Shown piece by piece: positions 1 to 7,614 of a DNA stretch of 64,000 nucleotides. The notes under the pieces are model-generated. The model made no database searches. It saw nothing but the letters and a program-made list of their open reading frames with translations, and was not told the DNA's origin. The stretch spans positions 21,841-85,840 of the forward strand of contig VFZE01000024.1 of the NCBI GenBank assembly GCA_016871315.1, read 5' to 3'. The position numbers were made by a program, and so were the translations under genes. The first letter of the stretch is position 1, and each line of letters starts with the position of its first letter. This DNA is from Acidimicrobiia bacterium (GTDB lineage Bacteria > Acidobacteriota > Terriglobia > Bryobacterales > Bryobacteraceae).

Positions 1-369
1 GGCTCGCGCCTGGCCTGCCTCTGCGGCTCCTGCAAGAACTCGGTGGGCGACTGCGCGATGCTCGCCTGTGGCTACTCTTCTCCTGCGCGGCAGAAGATCG
101 CCGCCATGCAGACGCAGAATATTTCCGATGACGCCATCGTCGAGGATTTCGTGAAGCGCGAAGGCATCCGCGCGCTGGTCACGCCGCCCGCGGAAGGCTT
201 CAACCTGATGGCGTGGCTGATGCCGCCGCTGATGATCGCCTTTGGGCTTGCCATCATCTGGTGGTTTATCCAACGCATGCGCAAGCCCGCCGCCGTCCCT
301 GAAATAGACCCGAAACTCCTGGAACGCTACAAAGACTCCATAGAAAAGGACCTGGCTAAACTCGACTGA
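1..369 (+). CDS. ccmH: CcmH-family cytochrome c maturation protein (5' partial)
   Basis: The reading frame is open from base 1, so the true start lies upstream. The visible part begins with a cysteine cluster of form CxCxxC-x6-C (codons 6-18) and is followed by a helical stretch with IAAM and IVEDFVKREG. A transmembrane segment (LMAWLMPPLMIAFGLAIIWW) and a charged tail come next. This is the plan of CcmH/CycL, the membrane-anchored thiol-disulfide protein that reduces apocytochrome c for haem ligation. The motif is richer in Cys than the usual LRCxxC and could also bind a metal. The stop overlaps the next start (TGATG), implying translational coupling within a ccm operon that includes ccmA, B and C downstream. 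The CcmH family call is fairly firm, but the missing N-terminus is not visible. Confidence 0.8.
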   Translation, partial: GSRLACLCGSCKNSVGDCAMLACGYSSPARQKIAAMQTQNISDDAIVEDFVKREGIRALVTPPAEGFNLMAWLMPPLMIAFGLAIIWWFIQRMRKPAAVPEIDPKLLERYKDSIEKDLAKLD

Positions 370-767
370 TGCTGCTCGCCGGCGCTCTCCTCCTCCTGTT
401 CGCGGTCCTCTTTTTTGTTTTCTGGCTTGGCCCCAAAGACCTGCCAGAGCCGGAGCCGGAATCGCCCACCGCGCATCTGGAAGAACGCAAGGCCCGCATC
501 TACGAAGGTCTACGCGACCTGCAATTCGAATTCCGTCTCGGCAAACTCTCCGATGAGGACTACCAGCGCACTAAACTGGGCCTGCAGACCGAGCTCGCCG
601 GAGTGCTCGCACAAATCGACAAGCTCACACCGAGACAGGCGCAGCCCAAGCCGGAAGAGCTCCCCAAGCCCGACCCCAACCAATGCCCCCACTGCAACGC
701 CCGTTTCCCGCAACCGTTGAAGTTCTGCGGCGAATGCGGCAAACCGATGGCCGAGGCCGCATCATGA
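369..767 (+). CDS. CcmI-like membrane protein with C-terminal zinc ribbon
   Basis: This 132-residue protein starts with a transmembrane helix (residues 2-20), then has an acidic Pro/Glu linker. A predicted coiled coil (LEERKARIYEGLRDLQ, residues about 37-80) resembles the N-terminal part of CcmI, the apocytochrome chaperone module. The C-terminus is a double CxxC zinc ribbon (CPHC at about 106 and CGEC at about 120). CcmI proteins normally carry TPRs rather than a zinc ribbon, so this is a short variant or a functionally separate zinc-ribbon protein. It is coupled to ccmH upstream and, by an ATGA overlap, to the next gene. The position supports a role in cytochrome c maturation, but the function is inferred. 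Confidence 0.7.
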   Translation: MLLAGALLLLFAVLFFVFWLGPKDLPEPEPESPTAHLEERKARIYEGLRDLQFEFRLGKLSDEDYQRTKLGLQTELAGVLAQIDKLTPRQAQPKPEELPKPDPNQCPHCNARFPQPLKFCGECGKPMAEAAS

Positions 768-1753
768 ACATCCACGTTCATCCGCGTTTATCAGCGGCCA
801 TATTATTGTTCTGCTCCAACGCCGCACTGGCCGCCGTCGACGGCACAGTGATCAACCGCACAACAGACAAGCCTCAACAGAACGCCACCGTCACCCTCTA
901 CAAGCTCGGCGATGCCGGCATGGATTCGCTCGAGTCGGTCAAGTCGGACGCCGCCGGCCAGTTCACCATTGATCTTCCCGTGCAGGGCCCGCACCTGATC
1001 CAGACCGCGTTTGACGGCGTCACCTACAACCACATGCTGCCGCCCGGCCGCCCCACAACCGGCCTGACGCTCGAAGTATTCAACGCCTCCTCCCAGCCCG
1101 GCGAAGCCAAAGTGGCCACGCACATGATACTGCTCGAGCCGGACGGCTCGACGCTCTCGGTGAACGAAAGTCTCATCTTCAACAACAACGGCAAGACCGC
1201 ATTCAACAACCCCGAAGCCGGAACGCTGCACTTCTTCCTTCCCGAAGCCACCGGCGGCAAGGCGCGCGTGATGTGCTCGGCGCCCGGCGGCATGCCAATT
1301 GAGCGCGCGGCCGAAAAGACATCCACAGCCGGCATCTATAAGGTCGATTTCCCGATCAAACCCGGCGAGACGCGCTTTGATCTGACCTACTCGCTCCCTC
1401 TCGCCGACGGCGGCGCCTTCACTTCCAAGGTGATTCACGATGGCCTCACACGAATCGTGGCGCCACAAGGAGTGACGCTGGAAAGCCCGGACCTCACCTC
1501 ACTGGGCCAGGAGCCGACCACACAGGCCACGATATTTGATCTCAAGAACAAGAACTTCACCATCGCTGTGCAAGGCTCCGGGGCGCTCCGCGGCCAGGAA
1601 CAGGCCGGTAACGAGGAAGAGGACAGCGGCCAGGGCGTACAGCGCGTGCGTCCGTTTCTTTATTCGCGCTTCTATCCCATCCTCGGCCTGACCTTCCTCA
1701 TTCTGCTGCTCGGCTTTCTGCTTCTCTACCGCAAGCACGCGGGGAGGGCTTGA
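764..1753 (+). CDS. Secreted/membrane protein with carboxypeptidase-regulatory-like domain in the ccm operon
   Basis: I start this gene at ATG 764, which overlaps the preceding stop as ATGA, rather than at an upstream in-frame codon. The 329-residue product has a signal peptide (cleavage near NAALAAVDG) and a carboxypeptidase-regulatory-like beta-sandwich (about residues 25-115: DGTVINRTTDKPQQNATV). A large beta-rich region follows, and there is one C-terminal transmembrane helix (about 300-322) with a short basic tail. It should therefore be anchored with most of its mass in the periplasm. Nothing in it is catalytic that I can recognise. Its place between ccmH/CcmI-like genes and ccmA suggests it belongs to the cytochrome-maturation or respiratory assembly programme. 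That role is inferred from context only. Confidence 0.75.
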   Translation: MNIHVHPRLSAAILLFCSNAALAAVDGTVINRTTDKPQQNATVTLYKLGDAGMDSLESVKSDAAGQFTIDLPVQGPHLIQTAFDGVTYNHMLPPGRPTTGLTLEVFNASSQPGEAKVATHMILLEPDGSTLSVNESLIFNNNGKTAFNNPEAGTLHFFLPEATGGKARVMCSAPGGMPIERAAEKTSTAGIYKVDFPIKPGETRFDLTYSLPLADGGAFTSKVIHDGLTRIVAPQGVTLESPDLTSLGQEPTTQATIFDLKNKNFTIAVQGSGALRGQEQAGNEEEDSGQGVQRVRPFLYSRFYPILGLTFLILLLGFLLLYRKHAGRA

Positions 1754-2455
1754 GTGCAGGCCGTCACGGTCGGCCGCCTCTGGAAGTACTTCGGCGACTA
1801 CGCTGCGCTCCGCGATGTGGATTTCACCATCGCGCCGGGTTCCTGCACCGCGCTGCTGGGACGCAACGGAGCAGGCAAGACCACGCTGCTGCGAATCCTC
1901 GCCGGGCTGTCGGTTCCTTCCAAAGGAGAAGTGACGCTGCATGGCAAGCCGCCGCGTGACGGGGATGCACGCCGCCAGATCGGCATCATCGGCCACGGCA
2001 TCGCGATCTACGATGAGCTTTCGGCAACGGAGAACCTGCTGCTTTTCGCAAGGCTTTACGCACTCGCCGATCCGCGTGCCGCGGCGCGGCACTGGCTGGA
2101 GAAAACCGGCCTCGATCACGTCGCCAACTCGCTGGTGCGCGAGTTCTCGCGCGGCATGCGCCAGCGGCTGGCCATCGCGCGCGCCTTCCTGCATTCGCCC
2201 ACGCTGTTGTTGCTGGATGAGCCGTTCACCTCGCTCGACGACCGCGCCATCGCCTTGCTGCAACAACTGCTGAACGAGGCCATCGCCCAGGGCTCCACCG
2301 TCGTCATGTCCACGCATCAGCTGCGCGAGGCGCTGGAGCTGGCCACCGGCGTCGCTCTCCTGCATCGCGGCAAGCTGGCCCATGCCGGCCCGCGCACGCC
2401 GGAGATGCTGGCCGACACTTCCTATCTCTACCGCACCTACGGCGATGCCTCATGA
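1754..2455 (+). CDS. ccmA: Haem exporter ABC ATPase CcmA
   Basis: This is the ATP-binding subunit of the CcmAB complex, which powers release of holo-CcmE during system I cytochrome c maturation. The start is GTG directly after the preceding TGA. Walker A is GRNGAGKTT (about residues 35-43), the ABC signature FSRGMRQR lies near 130, Walker B is LLLLDEP near 150, and an H-loop follows (STHQ). The length of 233 residues is typical. The GMRQR signature variant is common in CcmA-like exporters. The end overlaps ccmB by 4 bases (ATGA). The identity rests on the contiguous ccmB and ccmC, because the ATPase alone would only indicate an ABC transporter. Confidence 0.88.
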   Translation: MQAVTVGRLWKYFGDYAALRDVDFTIAPGSCTALLGRNGAGKTTLLRILAGLSVPSKGEVTLHGKPPRDGDARRQIGIIGHGIAIYDELSATENLLLFARLYALADPRAAARHWLEKTGLDHVANSLVREFSRGMRQRLAIARAFLHSPTLLLLDEPFTSLDDRAIALLQQLLNEAIAQGSTVVMSTHQLREALELATGVALLHRGKLAHAGPRTPEMLADTSYLYRTYGDAS

Positions 2456-3132
2456 ACTTCCTCACGCAAACGCTCTCGGTGGCCGCCAAGGACCTGCGCA
2501 GCGAGTTCCGCACCAAGGAATCCTTCAACGCCGCCGCCAGCTTCGCCATCGTCATCCTGCTGCTGTTCAGCTTCGCCGTCGATCCCACCTCCGACCAGAT
2601 CCGCGAAATGTCCGGCGGCCTGCTCTGGATCGTCTACTCGTTCTCGGCGGCGCTCATCCTCAACCGCAGCTTCGCGCGCGAGCTGCCCAATGATTGCCTG
2701 GACGCGCTCATCGCCTCGCCCGTCTCCGGCGCCGCTCTGTTTCTCGGCAAGGCGCTGGCCAGCTTCGTTCTCATTCTGCTGATCGAGGCGCTGTGCCTGC
2801 CTGTCTTCGGCATCTTTTATGACCTCAACTGGGCCACGCAGCCCGCGTGGCTGGCGCTGGTGGTGCTGCTGGCCACCTGGGGCATGACCGTCATCGGGAC
2901 GATGTTCAGCGCGCTCACCGTCAACCTGCGGCTGCGTGAGATCATGCTGCCGATGCTGGTTTACCCGATGCTGATCCCCACGCTGATGGCCGCCATGCAA
3001 CTCACCACGCTCTTGATCGCCGGCCAGGCCATCGCCGGAGACGACTTCGTTTGGCTGAGACTGCTGATCGGGGTTGATATAATTTTTACCGCTCTCGCCG
3101 TGGCGCTGATTGAAGTCGTGCTCGTAGGTTAA
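2452..3132 (+). CDS. ccmB: Haem exporter permease CcmB
   Basis: This 226-residue protein has about six transmembrane segments. It matches CcmB in length and pattern: an early DLRSEFRTKE motif before TM1, LILNRSFARELPND after TM2 and SPVSGAALFLGKAL before TM3. CcmB pairs with CcmA in the inner membrane. The gene overlaps ccmA by 4 bases and is separated from ccmC by 2 bases, so the three are surely one transcript. I see no abnormality. Confidence 0.87.
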   Translation: MNFLTQTLSVAAKDLRSEFRTKESFNAAASFAIVILLLFSFAVDPTSDQIREMSGGLLWIVYSFSAALILNRSFARELPNDCLDALIASPVSGAALFLGKALASFVLILLIEALCLPVFGIFYDLNWATQPAWLALVVLLATWGMTVIGTMFSALTVNLRLREIMLPMLVYPMLIPTLMAAMQLTTLLIAGQAIAGDDFVWLRLLIGVDIIFTALAVALIEVVLVG

Positions 3133-3134
3133 CC

Positions 3135-3821
3135 ATGCGCAACAAAATCCTCTATCTGCTCGGAATCGCGGGGGTCGCCTGGCTCGCGCGAAACCTGTAC
3201 ATCATCTTCCTGGGCCTGCCCGACGAAGCCGCGCAGGGCGCCATCTACCGCATCATGTACTTCCATGTGCCGAGCTGGTGGACCTGCTTTGCCGCCTACT
3301 TCGTCTCCGGAGTGGCCGGCGTGATGTACCTGGTCAAGAAGAACCAGGACTACGATGCGCTGGCCGTGGCCAGCGTCGAGGTCGGCGTTGCGTTCACCTT
3401 GATCGGCCTAGCCACCGGCTCCATCTGGGCGCGCATCATTTGGGGCATCTGGTGGACCTGGGACGCGCGGCTGACTTGGGCGCTGATCACCTGCCTGGTC
3501 TACGCCGGCTATCTGATGTTGCGCCGCGCCGTGGATGAGCCAACCACACGCGCGCGCTTCGCCGCTGTTTTCGGAGCCTTCGCCTTCACCACGGTCGCCA
3601 TCACCTGGAAATCGATCGAGTGGTGGCGCACACAGCATCCCGGCCCGGTCATCAGCTTCCGCACCGGCGGCGGCAACATGGACCCGGCGATGGAGAACAT
3701 GCTGTTCAGCAACTGGGGCGCTGTCGGACTGATCGCCATCGTGCTGATCGCCGTCCGCATGCGCCAGGAGCAGCACCTGCGCTTGATTGAAGCGCTGCGC
3801 CGGCAGGTGCATACCCTCTAA
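3135..3821 (+). CDS. ccmC: Haem exporter protein CcmC (WWD domain)
   Basis: CcmC is the haem-handling protein that loads haem onto CcmE in the periplasm. The 228-residue product has six predicted transmembrane helices. It has the tryptophan-rich WWD motif (WGIWWTWDARLTW, about residues 97-109) and flanking histidines (the FHVPSWW segment near 48) that ligate haem in this family. It lies within the ccmABC order typical of system I. A CcmE or CcmF gene is not visible here and probably lies upstream of the window. Confidence 0.92.
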   Translation: MRNKILYLLGIAGVAWLARNLYIIFLGLPDEAAQGAIYRIMYFHVPSWWTCFAAYFVSGVAGVMYLVKKNQDYDALAVASVEVGVAFTLIGLATGSIWARIIWGIWWTWDARLTWALITCLVYAGYLMLRRAVDEPTTRARFAAVFGAFAFTTVAITWKSIEWWRTQHPGPVISFRTGGGNMDPAMENMLFSNWGAVGLIAIVLIAVRMRQEQHLRLIEALRRQVHTL

Positions 3822-3830
3822 GGAGCCTTC

Positions 3831-3989
3831 ATGGACGAACGCAATTTCACCTACATGTTCTACGGCTTCGCCGCCGCCTGGGCGATTCTCGCTCTCTATG
3901 TGCTGGTCCTGGTGAGCCGGGAAAAGCGCATCGAATCGCAAATCGACAATCTGAAGCGTATGCTGGATGCCAAGGAGAACAAATCATGA
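3831..3989 (+). CDS. ccmD: CcmD-like small membrane protein
   Basis: This 52-residue frame lies directly after ccmC, with an AAGGAG ribosome-binding site just upstream (3820-3825). It encodes MDERNFTYMFYGF, one transmembrane helix (AAWAILALYVLVLVS, residues 15-29) and a charged helical tail (KRIESQIDNLKRMLD). The family otherwise shows little sequence conservation. The size, the single TM, the basic/acidic tail and the position after ccmC match CcmD, which stabilises CcmC-haem-CcmE. The stop overlaps the start of the following gene (ATGA at 3986-3989). Confidence 0.75.
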   Translation: MDERNFTYMFYGFAAAWAILALYVLVLVSREKRIESQIDNLKRMLDAKENKS

Positions 3990-5329
3990 AACGCCGCGAT
4001 CTGCTGAAGCTCACTCCCGCCGCTGCGTTGCCGTTCGCCCAGCGCGAAGCGGCGGCGCAGGAGCGCGTGGCCCGCGCCACGCGCGGCATGCCCTCCCCCG
4101 TCATCAAGGACATTCAGGTGATCGCCACCGCGCCCAACGGACTGCGCCTCATCGTGGTGAAGGTCATCACCGATCAGGACGGCCTCTACGGCTACGGCTG
4201 CGGGACCTTTACCCAGCGCGCGGATCTCGTCGTACCGGCGGTGGAGAAATATCTGAAGCCGCTGCTCGTTGGCCGCCCGGCGGACCGCATTGAGGATCTC
4301 TGGCACGCCATGTACAACTCCTCCTACTGGCGCAACGGTCCCGTGCTCAATAACGCGATCTCCGGCGTTGATCAGGCGCTGTGGGACATCAAGGGCCGCC
4401 AGGTCGGCCTGCCGGTTTATCAGCTGCTGGGAGGCAAGTGCCGCGAAGCGGCCGATGTATACCGGCATGCTTCCGGCGCCGAGATTCCTGAGGTGATCGA
4501 ACAGGCCCGCCGCTACATGTCGGAAGGCGTGCGCCACATTCGCGTGCAAGTGGGTGTTCCCGGCCAGGCGGGCTATGGTGGCGCGGGCCGTTCCGATGTA
4601 AAGGTGGAATCGCTGCATACCGATCCGGTTTTTGAGCCCGCCGCCTATATCCGCCGCGCGCTGAAACTGTTTGAAGCTTGCCGGACGGAATTGGGCCCGG
4701 AGATCGAACTGCTGCACGATGTCCACGAGCGCGTCAGCCCCACGCAAGCCTTCAAGTTCTGCAAGGACGTCGAGAAGTTCAACCTGTTCTTCTTTGAAGA
4801 TCCCTTCTCGCCGGAGGATATCGCCTGGTTCCGGCTCACGCGCCAACAGTGCACAACCCCTATCGCAATGGGCGAGCTGTTCAACAGCCCGCACGAATGG
4901 AACCCGCTCATCGCCGAGCGGCTGATCGACTATATCCGCGTCCACGTCTCGCAAGCCGGCGGCCTCACGCCGTGCCGCAAGATGGCGGTTATGGCCGAGA
5001 CATTCGGCGTGAAGACCGCCTGGCACGGCCCCGGCGATGTCTCGCCCATCGGCCACATGGCCAACGTGACGTTGGACCTGGTGAGCTGGAACTTTGGCAT
5101 CCAGGAGTATTCGCCGTCCAATGAGCGGATCATGGAGGTCTTCTCCGACTACCCGCAACTGAAAAACGGCTACGCCTACGTCAGCGAAAAGCCCGGCTGG
5201 GGCATCGAAGTCAACGAGAAGGCAGCCGCCAAGTATCCGTTTGGAGCCAATACGCGCGGTGACCGCGGACGTCTGAACGGCGGCTGGGGCATCATCCGCC
5301 GCCCCGACGGCACCGTCATCAAGCAGTAA
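3986..5329 (+). CDS. Enolase-superfamily sugar acid dehydratase, ManD/RspA type
   Basis: This 447-residue protein has a Tat-like leader (MKRRDLLKLTPAAAL) unusual for a sugar acid dehydratase, then a mandelate racemase/muconate-lactonising N-domain and barrel. Metal ligands are visible as D245 (HDVHE), E271 (FFEDP) and E297 (MGELF), each 26 residues apart. The HxD-linked H247 and a later H347 are candidate acid/base residues, the pattern of D-mannonate dehydratase ManD and RspA. Such enzymes dehydrate mannonate or gluconate to the 2-keto-3-deoxy acid. The exact substrate is not deducible, and many family members are poor catalysts. It is translationally coupled to ccmD by a 4-base overlap, an odd partnership for sugar catabolism. 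The leader may mean export, or simply an N-terminal extension common in Acidobacteria. Confidence 0.85.
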   Translation: MKRRDLLKLTPAAALPFAQREAAAQERVARATRGMPSPVIKDIQVIATAPNGLRLIVVKVITDQDGLYGYGCGTFTQRADLVVPAVEKYLKPLLVGRPADRIEDLWHAMYNSSYWRNGPVLNNAISGVDQALWDIKGRQVGLPVYQLLGGKCREAADVYRHASGAEIPEVIEQARRYMSEGVRHIRVQVGVPGQAGYGGAGRSDVKVESLHTDPVFEPAAYIRRALKLFEACRTELGPEIELLHDVHERVSPTQAFKFCKDVEKFNLFFFEDPFSPEDIAWFRLTRQQCTTPIAMGELFNSPHEWNPLIAERLIDYIRVHVSQAGGLTPCRKMAVMAETFGVKTAWHGPGDVSPIGHMANVTLDLVSWNFGIQEYSPSNERIMEVFSDYPQLKNGYAYVSEKPGWGIEVNEKAAAKYPFGANTRGDRGRLNGGWGIIRRPDGTVIKQ

Positions 5330-5700
5330 TGCGCTTGGCCTTCGGCACGCTCGCCGTCCTCGCGTTTGCAACAAAGCCGAAGGAAGAGAAGTATTCCTTC
5401 AGAGTGGAGCAGCACAACTCCCGCTGGTAGCGTGCACGCCGAAGCACACACCACTTATCCGGCCTACGAGGGAACTATCTGGATCAACCCCGCCGATGCC
5501 CGCGTCGTGCGGCTGGAGATACAGGCCCGCGAGATACCGCAAGAGTTCCCGCTGGACGTGATGGAGCTGACGATAGATTAACATTCCGCAAGCACCGGAA
5601 ATTCGCCGTGGACTCGCACATCGTGACAACTGACTCCCACGTCACCTTTGAAGGCGAGCCGAAGAAACCCCAAGCGGGGCAAAGCCTGAATAGACATTAA
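5329..5700 (+). pseudogene. Decayed gene: remnant of an acidobacterial secreted protein family
   Basis: Starting at the ATG that overlaps the ManD stop, the sequence reads a short signal-like segment (MRLAFGTLAVLAFAT) and then YSFRVEQHNSRW before a TAG at 5428. The reading then continues in another frame (about 5431-5581: TTYPAYEGTIWINPADARVV, RLEIQAREIPQEFPLD). It returns to the first frame from about 5584 (FRKHRKFAVDSHIVTTDSHVTF, split here by my reading) and stops at 5700. Together these pieces match, in order, the conserved parts of a protein family I recall from acidobacterial genomes. They are separated by an internal deletion and two frame changes. I read it as a non-functional remnant. 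The intact family's function is unknown to me. Confidence 0.65.
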
Positions 5701-5712
5701 CGATAAAACTTA

Positions 5713-5740
5713 TTGAATCCCAGGCGCCAACGTGCTAGTT
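5713..5740 (+). promoter_or_regulatory. Possible sigma70-type promoter for the sugar operon
   Basis: TTGAAT at 5713-5718 and CTAGTT at 5735-5740 are spaced by 16 bases, in the 74-base gap between the upstream pseudogene and the cytidylyltransferase start. The local base composition is unusually AT-rich for this window. The -10 match is weak, so this is only a candidate. Confidence 0.25.
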
Positions 5741-5774
5741 TGAGCAGGTCCAGTCAGTTTTTGGACATGCTCTT

Positions 5775-6545
5775 ATGATGACGGTGATCCTGGCCGGTGG
5801 CTTAGGAACAAGGCTTGGGGACGAGACGCGCGTCCGCCCGAAGCCAATGATCGAGATCGGCGGAAAGCCGCTGGTCTGGCACATCATGAGCATCTTTGCC
5901 TCTTACGGGTATCGGGAGTTCATCCTGGCACTGGGTTATCTGCAAGAGGTCGTCAAAGAGTATTTTCTCCGCCTCAATCAACTGAACGCCGATCTGGGGA
6001 TCAATCTGGCTTCCGGAGAAGTCTGCTCCGGGCAGGGCAGGAAGCTCGATTGGGGAGTGCATCTTGTTTATACGGGTATGCTGACGGCCACGGGCGGCCG
6101 TCTGAAACGGCTGGCGCCGAGGCTGACCGGCTGTGGAGATTTCCTTCTCACCTACGGCGACGGTGTCGGCGACATCAATATCGAAGAACTCGTCCGCTTC
6201 CACCGCTCCCACGGCAAGCTTGCCACCGTTACCGCCGTCCGCGCGCCGGAACGCTTCGGGCGCATCAAAATGGACGGCGATCTGGTAGCCGACTTCGAGG
6301 AGAAGCCGCCGGAGGGCGGCGACTGGATCAACGGAGGCTTCTTCGTGCTGAACGAAAAGGCGCTCGATTATATCGGCGGTGACGAAACCAGTTGGGAAAC
6401 TGAGCCGCTGGAGCGGCTTGTGATGGAAGGCCAACTGGCGGCCTACCGGCATGAGGGGTTCTGGTCCAGCGTCAACACGCCGGAAGACAAGGCTTACCTG
6501 GAGCAATGCTGGAGGGAGAATCGCGCGCAATGGAAAAGCTGGTGA
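5775..6545 (+). CDS. rfbF: Glucose-1-phosphate cytidylyltransferase
   Basis: This enzyme would make CDP-glucose from CTP and glucose-1-phosphate, the entry to CDP-deoxysugars. The 256-residue protein starts with the nucleotidyltransferase signature LAGGLGTRLGDETRVRPKPM (residues 5-24) and continues GGKPLVWHIM. It has TYGDGVGDI near 130 (metal-binding Asp) and FEEKP near 175, all characteristic of RfbF rather than RmlA. It is the first gene of a five-gene block (to 10215) with an epimerase, a glycosyltransferase, an RfbC-like protein and an oxidoreductase. A recognisable CDP-glucose 4,6-dehydratase (RfbG) is not present in the window. The start could also be the next codon, since the sequence reads ATGATG. 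Confidence 0.87.
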   Translation: MMTVILAGGLGTRLGDETRVRPKPMIEIGGKPLVWHIMSIFASYGYREFILALGYLQEVVKEYFLRLNQLNADLGINLASGEVCSGQGRKLDWGVHLVYTGMLTATGGRLKRLAPRLTGCGDFLLTYGDGVGDINIEELVRFHRSHGKLATVTAVRAPERFGRIKMDGDLVADFEEKPPEGGDWINGGFFVLNEKALDYIGGDETSWETEPLERLVMEGQLAAYRHEGFWSSVNTPEDKAYLEQCWRENRAQWKSW

Positions 6546-6561
6546 AAAGGCTGATTCTCTT

Positions 6562-7614
6562 ATGAAAGTAATGGTGACAGGCTCGGACGGCTACATCGGT
6601 TCGGTGCTTGTTCCCTTTCTGCTGGAGAAAGGCTTCGACGTCGCCGGGATGGACACCGGTTACTATGCCCTCGGCCAGCTCGGATGCAGCTCCCCTTGCC
6701 CGGTGAAGGTTAAAGACATTCGCCACGTGGAACCGGCCGATGTGACCGGCTTCGACGCCGTCGTCCATCTGGCGGAGCTGTCCAATGACCCGCTCGGCCA
6801 CCTGAGCCCGGAGCTCACCTACCAGATCAATCTCAAAGGCTCCGTGCGTCTTGCCCGTTTGTGCCGCGAGGCGGGCGTGAAGCGCTTCCTGCACTCGTCT
6901 TCCACCAGCGTTTACGGCATCGCCTCCTCGGCGCCGTGCACGGAAACCTCTCCGGTGCATCCGCAATCGGAGTATGCGCGCTGCAAGTGGCTCACCGAGC
7001 AAGCGCTGGAAGAACTGGCCGCGCCGGGCTTCTCCCCCGTGATCCTGCGCAACGCGACGGCCTTTGGCCCTTCGCCCAACATGCGGTTCGACCTCGTGCT
7101 GAATAATCTGGCCGGCTTGGCCTGGACGCGGGGCGAGATCGCGATGACCAGCGACGGCACACCCTGGAGACCGATGGTTCACGTGATGGATATTTCCCGT
7201 GCTGTCGCCACTGCGCTGCTGGCGCCCGTGGAACGGATTCACAACCAGATTTTCAACGTGGGCGATGACCGCCAGAACCACCAGGTTCGTGAACTGGCGG
7301 CCATCGTGGCGGCCGTCTTCCCAGGATGCCGCGTGACCACCGGCCCCGCCTCCGGCGACAACCGAAGCTATCGCGTCGACTTCTCCAAGATCGCCGGGCA
7401 GCTCGGCTTCCGGTGCCGTAATTCCGTGGAAGACGGGGCACGCCAGCTCCGGGAAATGTTCACGTGCGTCGGACTCACTCCCGCGGCTTTCAGCATGACT
7501 CCCTTCACCCGGCTGCACCAGATCGAGAGCCTGATCCGGTCCGGTAAGCTCGACGCCGAACTGTTCTGGCGGACGCCCGCGGTCGCTCCACGATCCGAGG
7601 CTGCCACGGTTTGA
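6562..7614 (+). CDS. NAD-dependent sugar epimerase/dehydratase (extended SDR)
   Basis: I chose ATG 6562, where the Rossmann motif begins at once (VMVTGSDGYIGS, the GxxGxxG signature). The 350-residue protein has the active-site Ser/Thr in HSSSTSVYG and the catalytic YxxxK pair in SEYARCKW. It also has an NAFG-like substrate loop (NATAFGPSPNMR). It should act on the nucleotide sugar made by the adjacent cytidylyltransferase, as a dehydratase, epimerase or reductase. The motif alone cannot tell which. It is separated from rfbF by 16 bases and overlaps the next gene by one base (TGATG). Confidence 0.82.
   Translation: MKVMVTGSDGYIGSVLVPFLLEKGFDVAGMDTGYYALGQLGCSSPCPVKVKDIRHVEPADVTGFDAVVHLAELSNDPLGHLSPELTYQINLKGSVRLARLCREAGVKRFLHSSSTSVYGIASSAPCTETSPVHPQSEYARCKWLTEQALEELAAPGFSPVILRNATAFGPSPNMRFDLVLNNLAGLAWTRGEIAMTSDGTPWRPMVHVMDISRAVATALLAPVERIHNQIFNVGDDRQNHQVRELAAIVAAVFPGCRVTTGPASGDNRSYRVDFSKIAGQLGFRCRNSVEDGARQLREMFTCVGLTPAAFSMTPFTRLHQIESLIRSGKLDAELFWRTPAVAPRSEAATV

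Noticed and set aside
3896..5374. Long open frame (about 490 codons) on the minus strand opposite the ManD gene
   Set aside because: It is antisense to a gene with clear metal ligands and family motifs. Its product has no recognisable domain, and long antisense frames are expected at this GC content.
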